Origin: Bradyrhizobium manausense
GTDB lineage: Bacteria > Pseudomonadota > Alphaproteobacteria > Rhizobiales > Xanthobacteraceae
Assembly: GCF_018129685.1 (NCBI RefSeq)
Contig: NZ_JAFCLG010000002.1
Location: 333,377 to 397,376 of the forward strand
Direction of reading: 5' to 3'
DNA: 64,000 bases
In this document: piece after piece, positions 17,832 through 26,761 of the stretch
Layout of the letters: every line of letters starts with the position of its first letter
How positions within the stretch are numbered: the stretch's first letter is position 1
Program-made: the position numbers and the translations under genes
The notes under the pieces: generated by a model
Databases searched by the model: none
Seen by the model: the letters and a program-made list of their open reading frames with translations, nothing else
What the model was told of the DNA's origin: nothing

Positions 17832-18677
17832 TCAGCTCAGCCAGCGCTTGCGGCGCTTATAGGTCTTGACGTTGCGGAAATTCGCACCTCCCGCATCGGC
17901 CGCGCCGAGGTAAAATTCCCTGACGTCCTCGTTCTCGCGCATTGTCTCCGCCGGACCGTCCATGACGATCCGGCCGGTCTCAAGGATGTAGCCGTAGGTC
18001 GCGTATTTGAGCGCCATGTTAGTGTTCTGCTCTGCGAGCAGAAAGGAGACGCCCTCACGCGTGTTCAGGTCACGTACAATCTCGAAAATTTCTTCGACTA
18101 CCTGGGGCGCGAGCCCCATCGACGGCTCATCGAGAAGGATCATGCGGGGTTTCGACATCAGGGCGCGGCCGATCGCACACATCTGCTGCTCGCCGCCCGA
18201 GACATAGCCGGCGATCGACGCGCGGCGCTGGCGGAGACGCGGAAAAGTCTCGTAGATCTTTTCGAGGTCGCGCCGGATCGCGGCAGCACCGTCCGGGCGC
18301 GTATAGGCGCCCGCGAGCAGGTTCTCCTCGATCGTCAGATGGGCAAAACAGCGTCGCCCTTCCAGAACCTGGATGCAACCACGGCGGACGAGGTCATTGG
18401 CTGTGAGGCGGTCGACGCGTTCTCCCGCGAACATCACCGAACCCTTGGTGACGTCGCCACGTTCGGCCTTAAGCATGTTGGAGATTGCCCGCAGCGTCGT
18501 CGTCTTGCCAGCGCCGTTCGCCCCGAGAAGTGCGACGATGCCGCCTTGCGGCACACTGAAGGAGACGCCCTTCAGAACGAGCGCTATGTGGTCATAGACC
18601 ACCTCGATGTTGTTCACCGAGAGGATTGGCGGAACCGCCACGCCCTCCCCTTCAACGTTGCTTGCTGCGGGCATCAT
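17832..18677 (-). CDS. livF: Liv-type ABC transporter ATP-binding protein (LivF)
   Basis: This is the second ATPase of a branched-chain amino acid-type (HAAT) importer, about 281 residues from ATG 18677. Walker A is LLGANGAGKTT, the signature YVSGGEQQMCAIGRALMSKP, Walker B MILLDEPSMGLAP, and the protein ends in KTYKRRKRWLS, a basic tail common to LivF proteins linked to acyl-CoA ligases. I prefer 18677 (or the adjacent ATG 18674) over the longer frame because upstream residues are not ABC-like and a GGAG/AGGA site fits. It is the last gene of the ligase-livG-livH-livM-livK-livF operon. Confidence 0.9.
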   Translation of the reverse strand: MMPAASNVEGEGVAVPPILSVNNIEVVYDHIALVLKGVSFSVPQGGIVALLGANGAGKTTTLRAISNMLKAERGDVTKGSVMFAGERVDRLTANDLVRRGCIQVLEGRRCFAHLTIEENLLAGAYTRPDGAAAIRRDLEKIYETFPRLRQRRASIAGYVSGGEQQMCAIGRALMSKPRMILLDEPSMGLAPQVVEEIFEIVRDLNTREGVSFLLAEQNTNMALKYATYGYILETGRIVMDGPAETMRENEDVREFYLGAADAGGANFRNVKTYKRRKRWLS

Positions 18678-18730
18678 TCCTTGTCTCCACCGAATCGGGG
18701 CGGCGCTCGGGCCGCCCCGGAAGTGCCGGA

Positions 18731-20056
18731 TCAGCTTTCCTTGCTGCAGTCGCGTGGCGTGATGCCCTTCTCCTTGGCATAGCGGGCAGCCGCCTCCTTC
18801 AGTAATGGCGCCAGCATCGCCTCGTCGGCGGTGTACCAGTCGGAGATGATGTTCCAGCTTTTGCCATCCCACTGCTGAATACGCGAGGTACGCGTCCCCT
18901 CGTGGTCGGCGCAGCTGATCTTGACCGGGCTGATCATGCCTTCGAAGCCGAGTTCCTTGATGCGCTTCTCGTCGAGCGCCAGGTGCTCGATTCCCCAGCG
19001 GACCTGCTCTCCCGTCATCGGCTTGTTGCCGTACTTGGCCATGGCCGTACGGATCCCTTCAATGCCGAGCATGACGCCGACCATCCCGCGATTGAACAGA
19101 ACGCCACCGGTATCGGCCGGCTTCGCTTTGCCGAGGCCCTTGCCGTAGACGTACTTGTCGAGGTCATCATGAACCCGCGCGCGCCCCGCGCCATGCTGAA
19201 GCATCAACGCCTTGTAGCCGACGGCTTGGGCGCCGGCCGGCACCACGTCAGGCTCGGCGCCCGCAAACCAGAAGCCGATCATCTTGTCGCGCGGGAAGTT
19301 GACGTTGGCAGCCTCCTGAATCGCGGTCGGATTCATGACGCCCCAGCCCCACATCACGACGTAGTCGGGCCGCAATTGGCGAATCTGGAGCCATTGCGAC
19401 TTCTGCTCGACACCCGGACTCGTGACGGGGATCATCGTGAGCTGGAAGCCGTGTTTCTTGGCCAGCACCTCCAACACCGGCATCGGCTCCTTGCCGAACG
19501 GGGAATCGTGATAGAGCAGAACAATCTTGCGGCCGTTCAGCTTGTCGGTTCCGCCAAGCTCCTTGGCGATGTGCTGAATGGCGACGTCGGCCGCGGTCCA
19601 ATAGGTGCCGATCAGCGGGAAGTTCCAAGGGAATACGCTGCCGTCGCGCGATTCCGACCGGCCGAACCCCGCGGTTATCAGTGGAATCTTGTCAACGAGC
19701 GTCTTCTCGGTGAGCGCGAAGGTGATGCCGGTCGAAAGCGGATTGATGAAGGCAGCACCCGTCGGGCCCTTGTTCTTCAGCCGCTCGTAGCATTCGACGC
19801 CGCGGTCGGTAGCGTAACCTGTCTCGCATTCCTCGTAGAGGATCTTGACGCCGTTTATGCCGCCGTCACGCTGGTTGACGAGTTCGAGATAGTCGACGAT
19901 CCCGTCCGCCCAAGGGATGCCATTGGGTGCGTAGGGCCCGGTCCGGTAGGACACGACGGGAATAAATTGGCCATTCTCCTGCGCCTCGGCTGCAGCCGGC
20001 AAACAGAGTGCGGCGGAGAGCAAAAGAACGCTCAGTTTGGTAATCCGTATCGACAT
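18731..20056 (-). CDS. Liv-type ABC transporter substrate-binding protein
   Basis: This is a periplasmic binding protein of 441 residues with a signal peptide (residues 1-25, ending AAEAQ). Family features are PVVSYRTGPYAPNGIPWADG near the mature start, GGINGVKILYEECETGY, and AFINPLSTGITFALTEK. I choose ATG 20056 (MSIRITK), eight bases after a strong AGGAGG; a second ATG two codons earlier is possible. The frame stays open much farther upstream, but that part lies over the end of livM and is not coding. It is longer than amino acid-binding LivK proteins and belongs to the subgroup found with acyl-CoA ligases, so its ligand is probably a carboxylate. Confidence 0.9.
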   Translation of the reverse strand: MSIRITKLSVLLLSAALCLPAAAEAQENGQFIPVVSYRTGPYAPNGIPWADGIVDYLELVNQRDGGINGVKILYEECETGYATDRGVECYERLKNKGPTGAAFINPLSTGITFALTEKTLVDKIPLITAGFGRSESRDGSVFPWNFPLIGTYWTAADVAIQHIAKELGGTDKLNGRKIVLLYHDSPFGKEPMPVLEVLAKKHGFQLTMIPVTSPGVEQKSQWLQIRQLRPDYVVMWGWGVMNPTAIQEAANVNFPRDKMIGFWFAGAEPDVVPAGAQAVGYKALMLQHGAGRARVHDDLDKYVYGKGLGKAKPADTGGVLFNRGMVGVMLGIEGIRTAMAKYGNKPMTGEQVRWGIEHLALDEKRIKELGFEGMISPVKISCADHEGTRTSRIQQWDGKSWNIISDWYTADEAMLAPLLKEAAARYAKEKGITPRDCSKES

Positions 20057-20112
20057 CAGCATTTCCTCCTGTGGTTTAATGCCAGCTTCATCGCCGGTTC
20101 TGGGGTGCGATC

Positions 20113-21201
20113 TCAGTAAGGGAACGGCCAGCGCCTGAGCTTGTGCTTGGCGATGCCCCAGATGCGGGCCAGTCCATGGGGTTCGAAAATCAGGGTGAGC
20201 AGTATCAGCGCGCCGAACACGACGAGCGTAATGTTCGAGCCGGCGCCGGCAGGGACCGGGATCGACAGCCAGCGTGGCACGGCGTCGACGATGAGCGGCA
20301 GGAGCAAGATGAAAGCGGCACCGAGGAAGCAGCCGATAATCGAGCCGAGCCCGCCGATGATGACGATGAAGAGTAACTGGAACGAGCGGTCGATCGAGAA
20401 GGCATAAGGCTCCCACGACCGCAGATTCGCAAAGGCCCAGAGTGCCCCCGCAAGGCCAAGGACGAACGACGAGATCGCAAAAGCAGTTAGCTTCGATTGT
20501 ATCGGCCGGATGCCGATGATCTCGGCCGCGATGTCCATGTCCCGGATCGCCATCCATTGCCGGCCGAGATTCCCGCGCACCAGATTCGAAGCGCCCCAGG
20601 CCACAACTATCGTAAACACGAGGACCACGAGATAGCGCTCGACAGGCGTATCTGCGTGCCAGCCGGCGAAGACGAGGGGCGGCGCCGAGACCGAGCCCGA
20701 CGGCGAATAGTTCGTGATCCAGGCCATCCGGAGGAACGCCCAATCGAGGAAGAACTGCGCCGCAAGGGTCGCGACCGCGAGATAGAGACCCTTGATGCGG
20801 AGCGACGGAAACCCGAAAGCGAGCCCTGCGAGCGCGCTGACCGCCCCGGCGAGGAGGAAGGTCAGGACCAGCGGCATCTCCGGAATTCGGATCGCGATGT
20901 TGTAGGCCGCATAAGCGCCGACGCCCATGAAGGCGCCCGCTCCGAGCGATATCTGACCGCAATAGCCTGCGAGCAGATTAAGTCCGATGGCCGCCATGGC
21001 CAAGATCAGGAACGGAATCAGGATGGCGTTGAAGAAATAGTCGCCGGCAAAGGGAGGAATGCCGGCCAAATGCACGAGCGGGATCGCAACGAGCGCGATG
21101 AGCAGCAGGGTTATGATGCCGATCCGATCCTCGCGGATCGGAAAGGTCGCCATGTCCGCCCGGTAGTTGTCTTTGAAATGTCCTGCCTCGCGATAGAACA
21201 T
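20113..21201 (-). CDS. livM: Liv-type ABC transporter permease (LivM)
   Basis: This 362-residue inner-membrane permease has repeated hydrophobic segments (for example IITLLLIALVAIPLVHLAGI and ILIPFLILAMAAIGLNLLAG) and the LivM signature GYCGQISLGAGAFMGVGAYA. The cytoplasmic coupling region GRQWMAIRDMDIAAEIIGI is intact. It starts two bases after livH ends and lies in the ligase-livGHMKF operon. It ends LRRWPFPY, very like the LivM at 33547 (YRMWPFPY), supporting a common origin of the two transport modules. Confidence 0.92.
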   Translation of the reverse strand: MFYREAGHFKDNYRADMATFPIREDRIGIITLLLIALVAIPLVHLAGIPPFAGDYFFNAILIPFLILAMAAIGLNLLAGYCGQISLGAGAFMGVGAYAAYNIAIRIPEMPLVLTFLLAGAVSALAGLAFGFPSLRIKGLYLAVATLAAQFFLDWAFLRMAWITNYSPSGSVSAPPLVFAGWHADTPVERYLVVLVFTIVVAWGASNLVRGNLGRQWMAIRDMDIAAEIIGIRPIQSKLTAFAISSFVLGLAGALWAFANLRSWEPYAFSIDRSFQLLFIVIIGGLGSIIGCFLGAAFILLLPLIVDAVPRWLSIPVPAGAGSNITLVVFGALILLTLIFEPHGLARIWGIAKHKLRRWPFPY

Positions 21202-21203
21202 CG

Positions 21204-22148
21204 TCAGATCCGTTCGATGATGCGGTCACCGAAGAGACCTTGCGGCCTCACGAGCAGGACCACGAGGGCAACGACATAGGCGAACCACTGTTCGATCCCG
21301 CCACCGACGCTCGGGCCGAGATAGACTTCTGCGAGCTTTTCGCCGGCTCCGATGAGAAGGCCGCCGACAATCGCGCCGGGTATGGAGGTCAGGCCCCCGA
21401 GGATGATGACGGGAAGCGCCTTCAGGGAGACAAAGACGAGTGAGAACTGGACTCCCACCTTTGAACCCCAAATGGAAGCGGCCGCAATGGCCACGAGACC
21501 TGCGACTGTCCAGACGACGAACCAGACCCTGGTCAGTGGAATTCCGACCGATTGCGCGGCCGAGTGATCGTCGGCGACGGCGCGCAAAGCCCGGCCCATA
21601 CGGGTTTTCTGGAAGAAGATAACAAGCGCCGCGACGAGGACGGCCGCCAGAACTGCCGACCAGAGGTCGAGTTTGTTGAGCAGGATGCCGCCGTCGAAGA
21701 GGCTCTCAAGTGCAAAGAGATTGTCCCGCGGCAAGCCGAGATCGAGCTTGTACACCTGTGCGCCGAAAATCTGCTGCCCGAGTCCTTCGAGCACGAATGA
21801 GATCCCAATCGTCGCCATGAATAGCGTGAGGGCTGTCTGATTGACGAGCTTGCGCAGGACGAAGCGTTCGACAGCCCACGCGATACCCGTCATCACCGCG
21901 CCGGCGAAGATGATCGCGAGCGGCAGCGCGAGCCAGAACGGCATTGACGCCTCAAGCCATCCAAAGGCCCGGACAAGAGCCAGCCCCGCGACCAGAACCA
22001 TGGCGCCCTGCGCGAAATTGAACACGCCCGAGGCCTTGAAGATCAGCACGAAGCCGAGGGCCACGAGCGCATAGAGGACGCCCGACAACAGACCGCTGAC
22101 AAGAACCTCAGCGAAGAAGGCAATTTTGGTAGGATCGATCCCCAACAC
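21204..22148 (-). CDS. livH: Liv-type ABC transporter permease (LivH)
   Basis: This 314-residue permease has the LivH opening pattern SGLLSGVLYALVALGFVLIF and KASGVFNFAQGAMVL, followed by further membrane spans, and the coupling segment GRALRAVADDHSAAQSVGIP. It begins two bases after the livG stop, so the two genes are tightly coupled. With LivM it forms the membrane channel of the importer. The ligand is inferred from the ligase that heads the operon rather than from the permease itself. Confidence 0.92.
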   Translation of the reverse strand: MLGIDPTKIAFFAEVLVSGLLSGVLYALVALGFVLIFKASGVFNFAQGAMVLVAGLALVRAFGWLEASMPFWLALPLAIIFAGAVMTGIAWAVERFVLRKLVNQTALTLFMATIGISFVLEGLGQQIFGAQVYKLDLGLPRDNLFALESLFDGGILLNKLDLWSAVLAAVLVAALVIFFQKTRMGRALRAVADDHSAAQSVGIPLTRVWFVVWTVAGLVAIAAASIWGSKVGVQFSLVFVSLKALPVIILGGLTSIPGAIVGGLLIGAGEKLAEVYLGPSVGGGIEQWFAYVVALVVLLVRPQGLFGDRIIERI

Positions 22149-22150
22149 CG

Positions 22151-23017
22151 TCAGCCCCCCACGCCCAGATAGGCTTCGATAACCTGCTGGTTACTCTTGA
22201 TCTCAGCGGGTGTTCCATCGGCGATCTTGCAGCCGTGATCGAGCACGACAATGCGGTCCGAGAGATTCATGACGACGCCGATATCGTGCTCGATCAGCGT
22301 GATCGTCGTGCGATAGGTCCGGTTCACCTCGACAATGAAGCGGCTCATATCCTCTTTTTCCTCGAGATTCATCCCGGCCATCGGCTCGTCGAGGAGAAGT
22401 AGCCTCGGCTCCATCGCGAGAGCCCGGCCGAGCTCGACTCTCTTTTGGAGACCATAGGGCAGCTTGCCAACGGGGGTCTTGCGGATGGCCTGGATCTCGA
22501 GGAACTCGATGATCTCCTCGACCTTCCGCCTGTGCTCAATCTCCTCGCTCAAGGCTGGTCCGAAGCGGATGAGCTGTTTCAGAATTCCGCTGCGGATCTT
22601 GAGGGCGCGGCCCGTCATTATGTTGTCGAGCACCGTCATACCCTTGAAGAGCGCGACGTTCTGGAAGGTGCGGGCGATGCCGCCGCGGGCGGCGATCGAT
22701 GGCCGCGTGTGCGTTCTGCGCACGCCTTCGAACACGATGTGGCCGCTGCTGGGCCGGTAAAAACCGTTGATGCAGTTGAGCATCGACGTCTTGCCCGCGC
22801 CATTGGGTCCGATGATAGCCCTGATCTCACCCGATCGGATATCGAAGGAAACGTCATTCAGCGCCTTGATCCCACCGAAGCGAAGCGAGACGCGGTCGAT
22901 CTCCAGGAGGCAGCACGCCGCTGCGCCCGCGTGATCGGTGGGAGTGCCTGAGGAGACCGCGTGCGGCGAACACAGCGACGGGACAGCGAAGGTCATTGGT
23001 GCAGACATGACGGTCAT
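22151..23017 (-). CDS. livG: Liv-type ABC transporter ATP-binding protein (LivG)
   Basis: This 288-residue ATPase carries Walker A IIGPNGAGKTSMLNCINGFY, the LivG-specific IARTFQNVALF, the signature region KLPYGLQKRVELGRALAMEP and Walker B LLLLDEPMAGMN, with the switch His in LIEHDIGVVM. The annotated start gives about 35 extra N-terminal residues ahead of the ABC domain (from about residue 36), so an internal start is possible. Its ATG overlaps the ligase stop by four bases (ATGA), which ties transport to acid activation. Confidence 0.92.
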   Translation of the reverse strand: MTVMSAPMTFAVPSLCSPHAVSSGTPTDHAGAAACCLLEIDRVSLRFGGIKALNDVSFDIRSGEIRAIIGPNGAGKTSMLNCINGFYRPSSGHIVFEGVRRTHTRPSIAARGGIARTFQNVALFKGMTVLDNIMTGRALKIRSGILKQLIRFGPALSEEIEHRRKVEEIIEFLEIQAIRKTPVGKLPYGLQKRVELGRALAMEPRLLLLDEPMAGMNLEEKEDMSRFIVEVNRTYRTTITLIEHDIGVVMNLSDRIVVLDHGCKIADGTPAEIKSNQQVIEAYLGVGG

Positions 23018-24996
23018 GCCACGATCGTTTTAGCCGGGATCGATCGCAGGCGATGCTCCCCATTGACGTCGGCGATCCGCAAGGTCGCCTCGATGCGGCC
23101 ATGCCGACCATCCTCGAAGGCGACATCCGTACTGACGAAGCACTCCGTGGCGCCGCGATAGAGGGCGCTGATGAGACCGGCATATTTCTCGTGGACGAAG
23201 GCGCGCCTTACCTTCTGGGTTCGGGTCAGCTCGCCATCATCGGCATCGAGCTCCTTGTGCAGGATGACGAAGCGCGCGATCTCTGCCCCCGCCATGGTCG
23301 GCTCGGCGGCCAGATCGCGGTTCACTTGGCGGATATGATTGAGGACGATGTCGTAGACTTGCGGAAGCCCGGCGAGTTCCTGATAGGAAGCGTAGCTGAG
23401 ACCATTGCGCTCAGCCCAGCTGCCGACCGCCGTGATGTTGATGTTGATGAATACTGTGACGAAGCCGCGATCCGCGCCGAAGGCGACGGCCTCCTTGATG
23501 TTCGGGAAAAACTTGAGTTTGTTCTCGATGTATTTTGGCGCGAACAGCGTTCCGTCGGCGAGGCGCCCGACATCCTTTGCACGATCGATAATGCGCAAGT
23601 GTCCGTCCGCGCCGAAGAAGCCGGCATCACCCGTGCGCACGAAACCGTCCGGCGTCATCGACTCCTGCGTCCGCACGGGATCGTTGAGATATTCGACGAA
23701 TTGGCCCGGCGAACGGAACTGCACCTCTCCGCTCTCGGCAATGCGGATTTCCACCCCAGGCGCGGCCGGGCCAACCGTGTCCGATCGGATCTGTCCGTCG
23801 GGCTGGGCGCTGATGTAGATGAAGGCTTCCGTCTGGCCGTAAAACTGCTTTAGATTGATTCCGAGCGAACGATAGAACGCGAAGAGGTCGGGGCCGATTG
23901 CCTCGCCGGCGGTGTATGCGACCTTGATCCGAGAGAAACCGAGCACGTTCTTGACGGGGCCGTAGATCAGGGCCTCGCCGAGGCGGTAGAGCAGGCGACC
24001 ATGGAGTGGGACGCCATCTGTGCCGTTCAGGATCGGCTCGCCCCAGCGGCGAGCGACCTTCATGAAGGTGTCGAACAGCCAGCGCTTGGCGCGACTCGCA
24101 TCCTCCATCCCGATCAGGATCCGGGTCAGGAGGCCCTCAAGGGTGCTGGGTGGCGCGAAGTAGAAGGTCGGTCCGATCTCGACGATGTCTTCCGCGACCG
24201 TCTCGGGCTCCTCGGGACAGGACATGCAGAAGCCCGCGACAAGTCCCTGGGCGTAGTTGAGGTAGTGATCGCCGCCCCAAGCGATGGGCAGATAGGCCAG
24301 AACCTCGTCATTCTCGTCGAGCTTATCCGCGGCGACGGTCTCGCGCGCGGCCCGGACGGCGCGTCCAGCCAAGATCACCGTGCCCTTGGGACGCCCGGTC
24401 GTGCCCGACGTGTAGAGGATGATCGAGGTGGCCGCTCCATCGGTCCGCGCAACAAGATCGACGAAGGCAGAACCCAAGCCCTCGGCGGACGACGCCTCCT
24501 GACCTCGAGCCAGAACGGCCTCAAGGCTCATCAGACTTCGGTCGCCGGAATCATAATCGACCATGCCGCGCGGATCGTCATAAACGACAAGGCGGAGCGC
24601 GGGTAGTTCCGCCAGAACGCTAAGAACCTTATCGACCTGCTCCTGGTCCTCGACGATCGCTGCCACAACCCCCGCATGCGCGAGGAGATAGGACATCTCG
24701 TCGGCAACCGAGTCCGGATAGAGCGGGACCGGTATCGCGCCGAGGCACTGCACGGCCGTGATGGACCAATACAGGCGCGACCGGTTCACGCCAATAACTG
24801 CGACCCTCTGGCCCGCTGTGACTCCCGAGGCCCTCAGCCCGAGCGTCAGCGCTTGAACCTCACGCGCGAGCGCCTCCCATGTCCAGGTGGTCCATATCCC
24901 GAAGCGCTTCTCGCGCATGGCCGGGCGTTGCGCGCGCACGGCAACATGATGAAGCAGCAGCTTCGGGAACGTGTCCGCGTTACCGGCCTCGTCCAA
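23014..24996 (-). CDS. Long-chain acyl-CoA synthetase (FadD15-like) heading a Liv transporter operon
   Basis: This 660-residue AMP-forming ligase has the P-loop LYTSGTTGRPKGTV, the acyl-pocket region LKQFYGQTEAFIYIS and the hinge TGDAGFFGADGHLRIIDRAK. After the ligase proper it has a C-terminal extension of about 50 residues (from ALYRGATECF) that is also present in the ligase at 30668 but not in the one at the left window edge. It is the first gene of the operon and overlaps livG by four bases, suggesting that imported acid is thioesterified as it enters. The operator at 25077 lies 80 bases before the start. Confidence 0.93.
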   Translation of the reverse strand: MDEAGNADTFPKLLLHHVAVRAQRPAMREKRFGIWTTWTWEALAREVQALTLGLRASGVTAGQRVAVIGVNRSRLYWSITAVQCLGAIPVPLYPDSVADEMSYLLAHAGVVAAIVEDQEQVDKVLSVLAELPALRLVVYDDPRGMVDYDSGDRSLMSLEAVLARGQEASSAEGLGSAFVDLVARTDGAATSIILYTSGTTGRPKGTVILAGRAVRAARETVAADKLDENDEVLAYLPIAWGGDHYLNYAQGLVAGFCMSCPEEPETVAEDIVEIGPTFYFAPPSTLEGLLTRILIGMEDASRAKRWLFDTFMKVARRWGEPILNGTDGVPLHGRLLYRLGEALIYGPVKNVLGFSRIKVAYTAGEAIGPDLFAFYRSLGINLKQFYGQTEAFIYISAQPDGQIRSDTVGPAAPGVEIRIAESGEVQFRSPGQFVEYLNDPVRTQESMTPDGFVRTGDAGFFGADGHLRIIDRAKDVGRLADGTLFAPKYIENKLKFFPNIKEAVAFGADRGFVTVFININITAVGSWAERNGLSYASYQELAGLPQVYDIVLNHIRQVNRDLAAEPTMAGAEIARFVILHKELDADDGELTRTQKVRRAFVHEKYAGLISALYRGATECFVSTDVAFEDGRHGRIEATLRIADVNGEHRLRSIPAKTIVA

Positions 24997-25076
24997 CTAT
25001 CGCTCTCCCCTCAAGTCCCGTTTACCGGGATTGGATGCCTTTTTGCGCTTCCCGATCCCTATCACTTCAGAATGAG

Positions 25077-25092
25077 CTAAACAAGTGTTTAG
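25077..25092. promoter_or_regulatory. TetR operator in front of the ligase/Liv operon
   Basis: CTAAACAAGTGTTTAG is a perfect inverted repeat with arms CTAAAC and GTTTAG. It matches the palindrome at 13640 in all arm bases, the AA of the spacer and the TTAG that follows; only two spacer bases differ. It is placed to control the minus-strand operon starting at 24996. Confidence 0.75.
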
Positions 25093-25145
25093 TTAGTTGA
25101 TCGCTAAAATGTTTCCAGATTTCCCCGGATGCACGACGTTGCAAG

Positions 25146-25595
25146 ATGGGATCACTGGCCTCGGAACAGCAGCCCTTCCACCTCGATCACCGCCTGCTGG
25201 GCGTTTCGCCCGGGACGGTACGCATACTGTTCTGGTGGAAGGTCGGCTTCAAAGATCGGTTCCAGCCAGCATTGCTGCTGTCATGCAGACCCGATCCCGC
25301 ACGGTCGTTCGTCGCAGCACAGAGCTTTCGGACGAAGGCATTCTACGAAGGCCTCTCCGCCAAGATGGACCGGAACACCTTTGCTGGAAAATTCTCGCTG
25401 CTGTTCGACGGCATCGCGATACTCGCCGCCGAAATCGCGCGGCGGCATTGGGCGTTGATGATCGCCAGCGGCGACGACGCATTCTATCTTGGTGACAACC
25501 CCGCCGTACTACAACGAACGGATAATCCTAGGGACGGAAGCCAACTCGGATTTGACGTCGCCGCGACTCACGAAAGACGCGCCGCGCGAAAGTGA
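25146..25595 (+). pseudogene. Unrecognised ORF, probably decayed
   Basis: The 149-codon frame starts from MGSLASEQQPFHLDH and has a central block (FSLLFDGIAILAAEIARRHW, then FYLGDNPAVLQ) faintly like the C-terminal part of DUF4238 proteins, where a phrase such as SDNPVVL is typical. That match is by eye and weak. Overlapping frames of similar length suggest frame damage. It lies between an operon promoter and the cobD fragment, in the most degenerate part of the window. No function is proposed. Confidence 0.3.
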
Positions 25596-25664
25596 AGTCC
25601 CGGCGGTTCGAATAAACCGCGCCACGCCCGTCGGCCGATTGCGGGCGGATCGGTCGGCAAATCG

Positions 25665-25928
25665 TTGGGCGCGGTCAGACGCGATGCTTCCAAACATCGC
25701 TCGCCGAATGCCGGTTGGCCGGAAAGTGCGATGGCGGGAGCGCTGGCACTGGCACTGGCACTGGCCGGCCCGCGCCGCTACGCCGAACACATGGCCGAAG
25801 ATCCCTTTCTCAATGCCGAAGCGACCCGCCAAGCCGTACCCGACGATATCGGTCGCGCGCTCAACCTTTACACCGCAGCGTGCGTGATCGAAGCGGCAGC
25901 CTACGCCGCACTGGCGCTGGTGGTCTGA
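25665..25928 (+). pseudogene. cobD: 3' fragment of cobD (adenosylcobinamide-phosphate synthase)
   Basis: The frame encodes only the end of CobD/CbiB, the membrane enzyme that attaches the aminopropanol arm of cobalamin: RRDASKHRSPNAGWPESAMA, then GPRRYAEHMAEDPFLNAE and a hydrophobic C-terminus. An intact protein has over 300 residues, so about three quarters is missing. A 6-bp repeat at 25743 expands the Ala-Leu stretch to AGALALALALAG. The fragment overlaps the end of a convergent cobQ fragment by 28 bases. Confidence 0.75.
25743..25766. repeat. 6-bp tandem repeat (CTGGCA) inside cobD fragment
   Basis: Three CTGGCA units and a CTGGCC lie in tandem, in frame with the cobD fragment, where they encode Leu-Ala repeats. 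The unit is the reverse-strand equivalent (TGGCAC register) of the repeat at 7131. Confidence 0.85.
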
Positions 25929-26560
25929 CGGCTTCGTGCAATGCTCAAAATGGCGTCGATATCCAGATGCGCTTCCAGATGATCGGCCAGCGCATCGAGC
26001 GCGGACTCGATCTGCGATGCATAAGCGAGCGAAGAAGCAATTCCGAGATGGGCTAGCCACGCTTTTCGAAATGCGTCGCCCGTGAACAGCCCGTGCACAT
26101 ATGTACCCTGCACCCGCCCGTCGGCCGTGCTCGCGCCATCGGGGCGTCCATCGATCGTCACCACGGGTCTTTCGCAGTCGCGGCCTTCGCTGCGGCCAAG
26201 ATGAATTTCATAACCCTCAATAGCCGTGCCGGTTGCGCAATGGATGCCTCGCACCAGCCTGGTGGATTTGTCCGCGATCATGACCGTGGCGATGTCAAGC
26301 AACCCGAGGCCTTCCACCGTCGTGGCGGGTCCCTCGATTCCTTCCGGGTCGGCAATGGTTCGCCCCAGCATCTGGTAGCCGCCGCAAAGACCGAGCACAT
26401 GACCGCCGCGGCGAACATGGGCCTTGATGTCGATGTCCCAACCCTGCGTCCGCAGAAAGGCGAGATCGCCGACGGTGGATTTGCTGCCCGGCAGGATCTC
26501 CGCGCAATCCAGCGTATTCAATCGAATTCGACCGGAAGGGTTCGGACAATGCCGTCGCAG
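25901..26560 (-). pseudogene. cobQ: 3' fragment of cobQ (cobyric acid synthase)
   Basis: The frame carries the C-terminal glutamine-amidotransferase-like domain of CobQ: LPGSKSTVGDLAFLRTQGWD, GGHVLGLCGGYQMLGR with the nucleophile Cys in LCGGYQ, and GTYVHGLF with the catalytic His region. The N-terminal dethiobiotin synthetase-like domain is absent, and similarity stops just before the LPGSKS motif near 26515-26560; residues upstream are unrelated. The full enzyme has about 480 residues. It converges on the cobD fragment, so a piece spanning the 3' ends of both genes was captured or left behind. Confidence 0.8.
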
Positions 26561-26678
26561 CCGCCCGCCCGGCCGATAGGAAATGACCAACCGACCGGTT
26601 TGCGTTAAGCCCCTGTAAGGGTGATCAGAACTGTAACGAGTTGAAGGCGTTCGCAAACCGGCGCGCGCATGACCGAAA

Positions 26679-26696
26679 TTTGACCCACGAGTAAAT
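26679..26696. promoter_or_regulatory. 18-bp operator-like site before acyl-CoA dehydrogenase
   Basis: TTTGACCCACGAGTAAAT is an imperfect palindrome (TTTGAC with GTAAAT, read as ATTTAC on the other strand). It lies 65 bases before ATG 26762. Matching sites lie at 29767 and 37575; together they suggest a shared regulator. Confidence 0.65.
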
Positions 26697-26761
26697 TAAT
26701 GTATCCTGTCGTAAATAGCATGCCGCAATTCTGCGGCCTTAATTGCGGATGGGATGCGACC

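Noticed and set aside
18731..20962. A 743-codon minus-strand ORF
   Set aside because: Only the last 441 codons are a binding protein with its own signal peptide and ribosome site; the rest is a shadow of livM.
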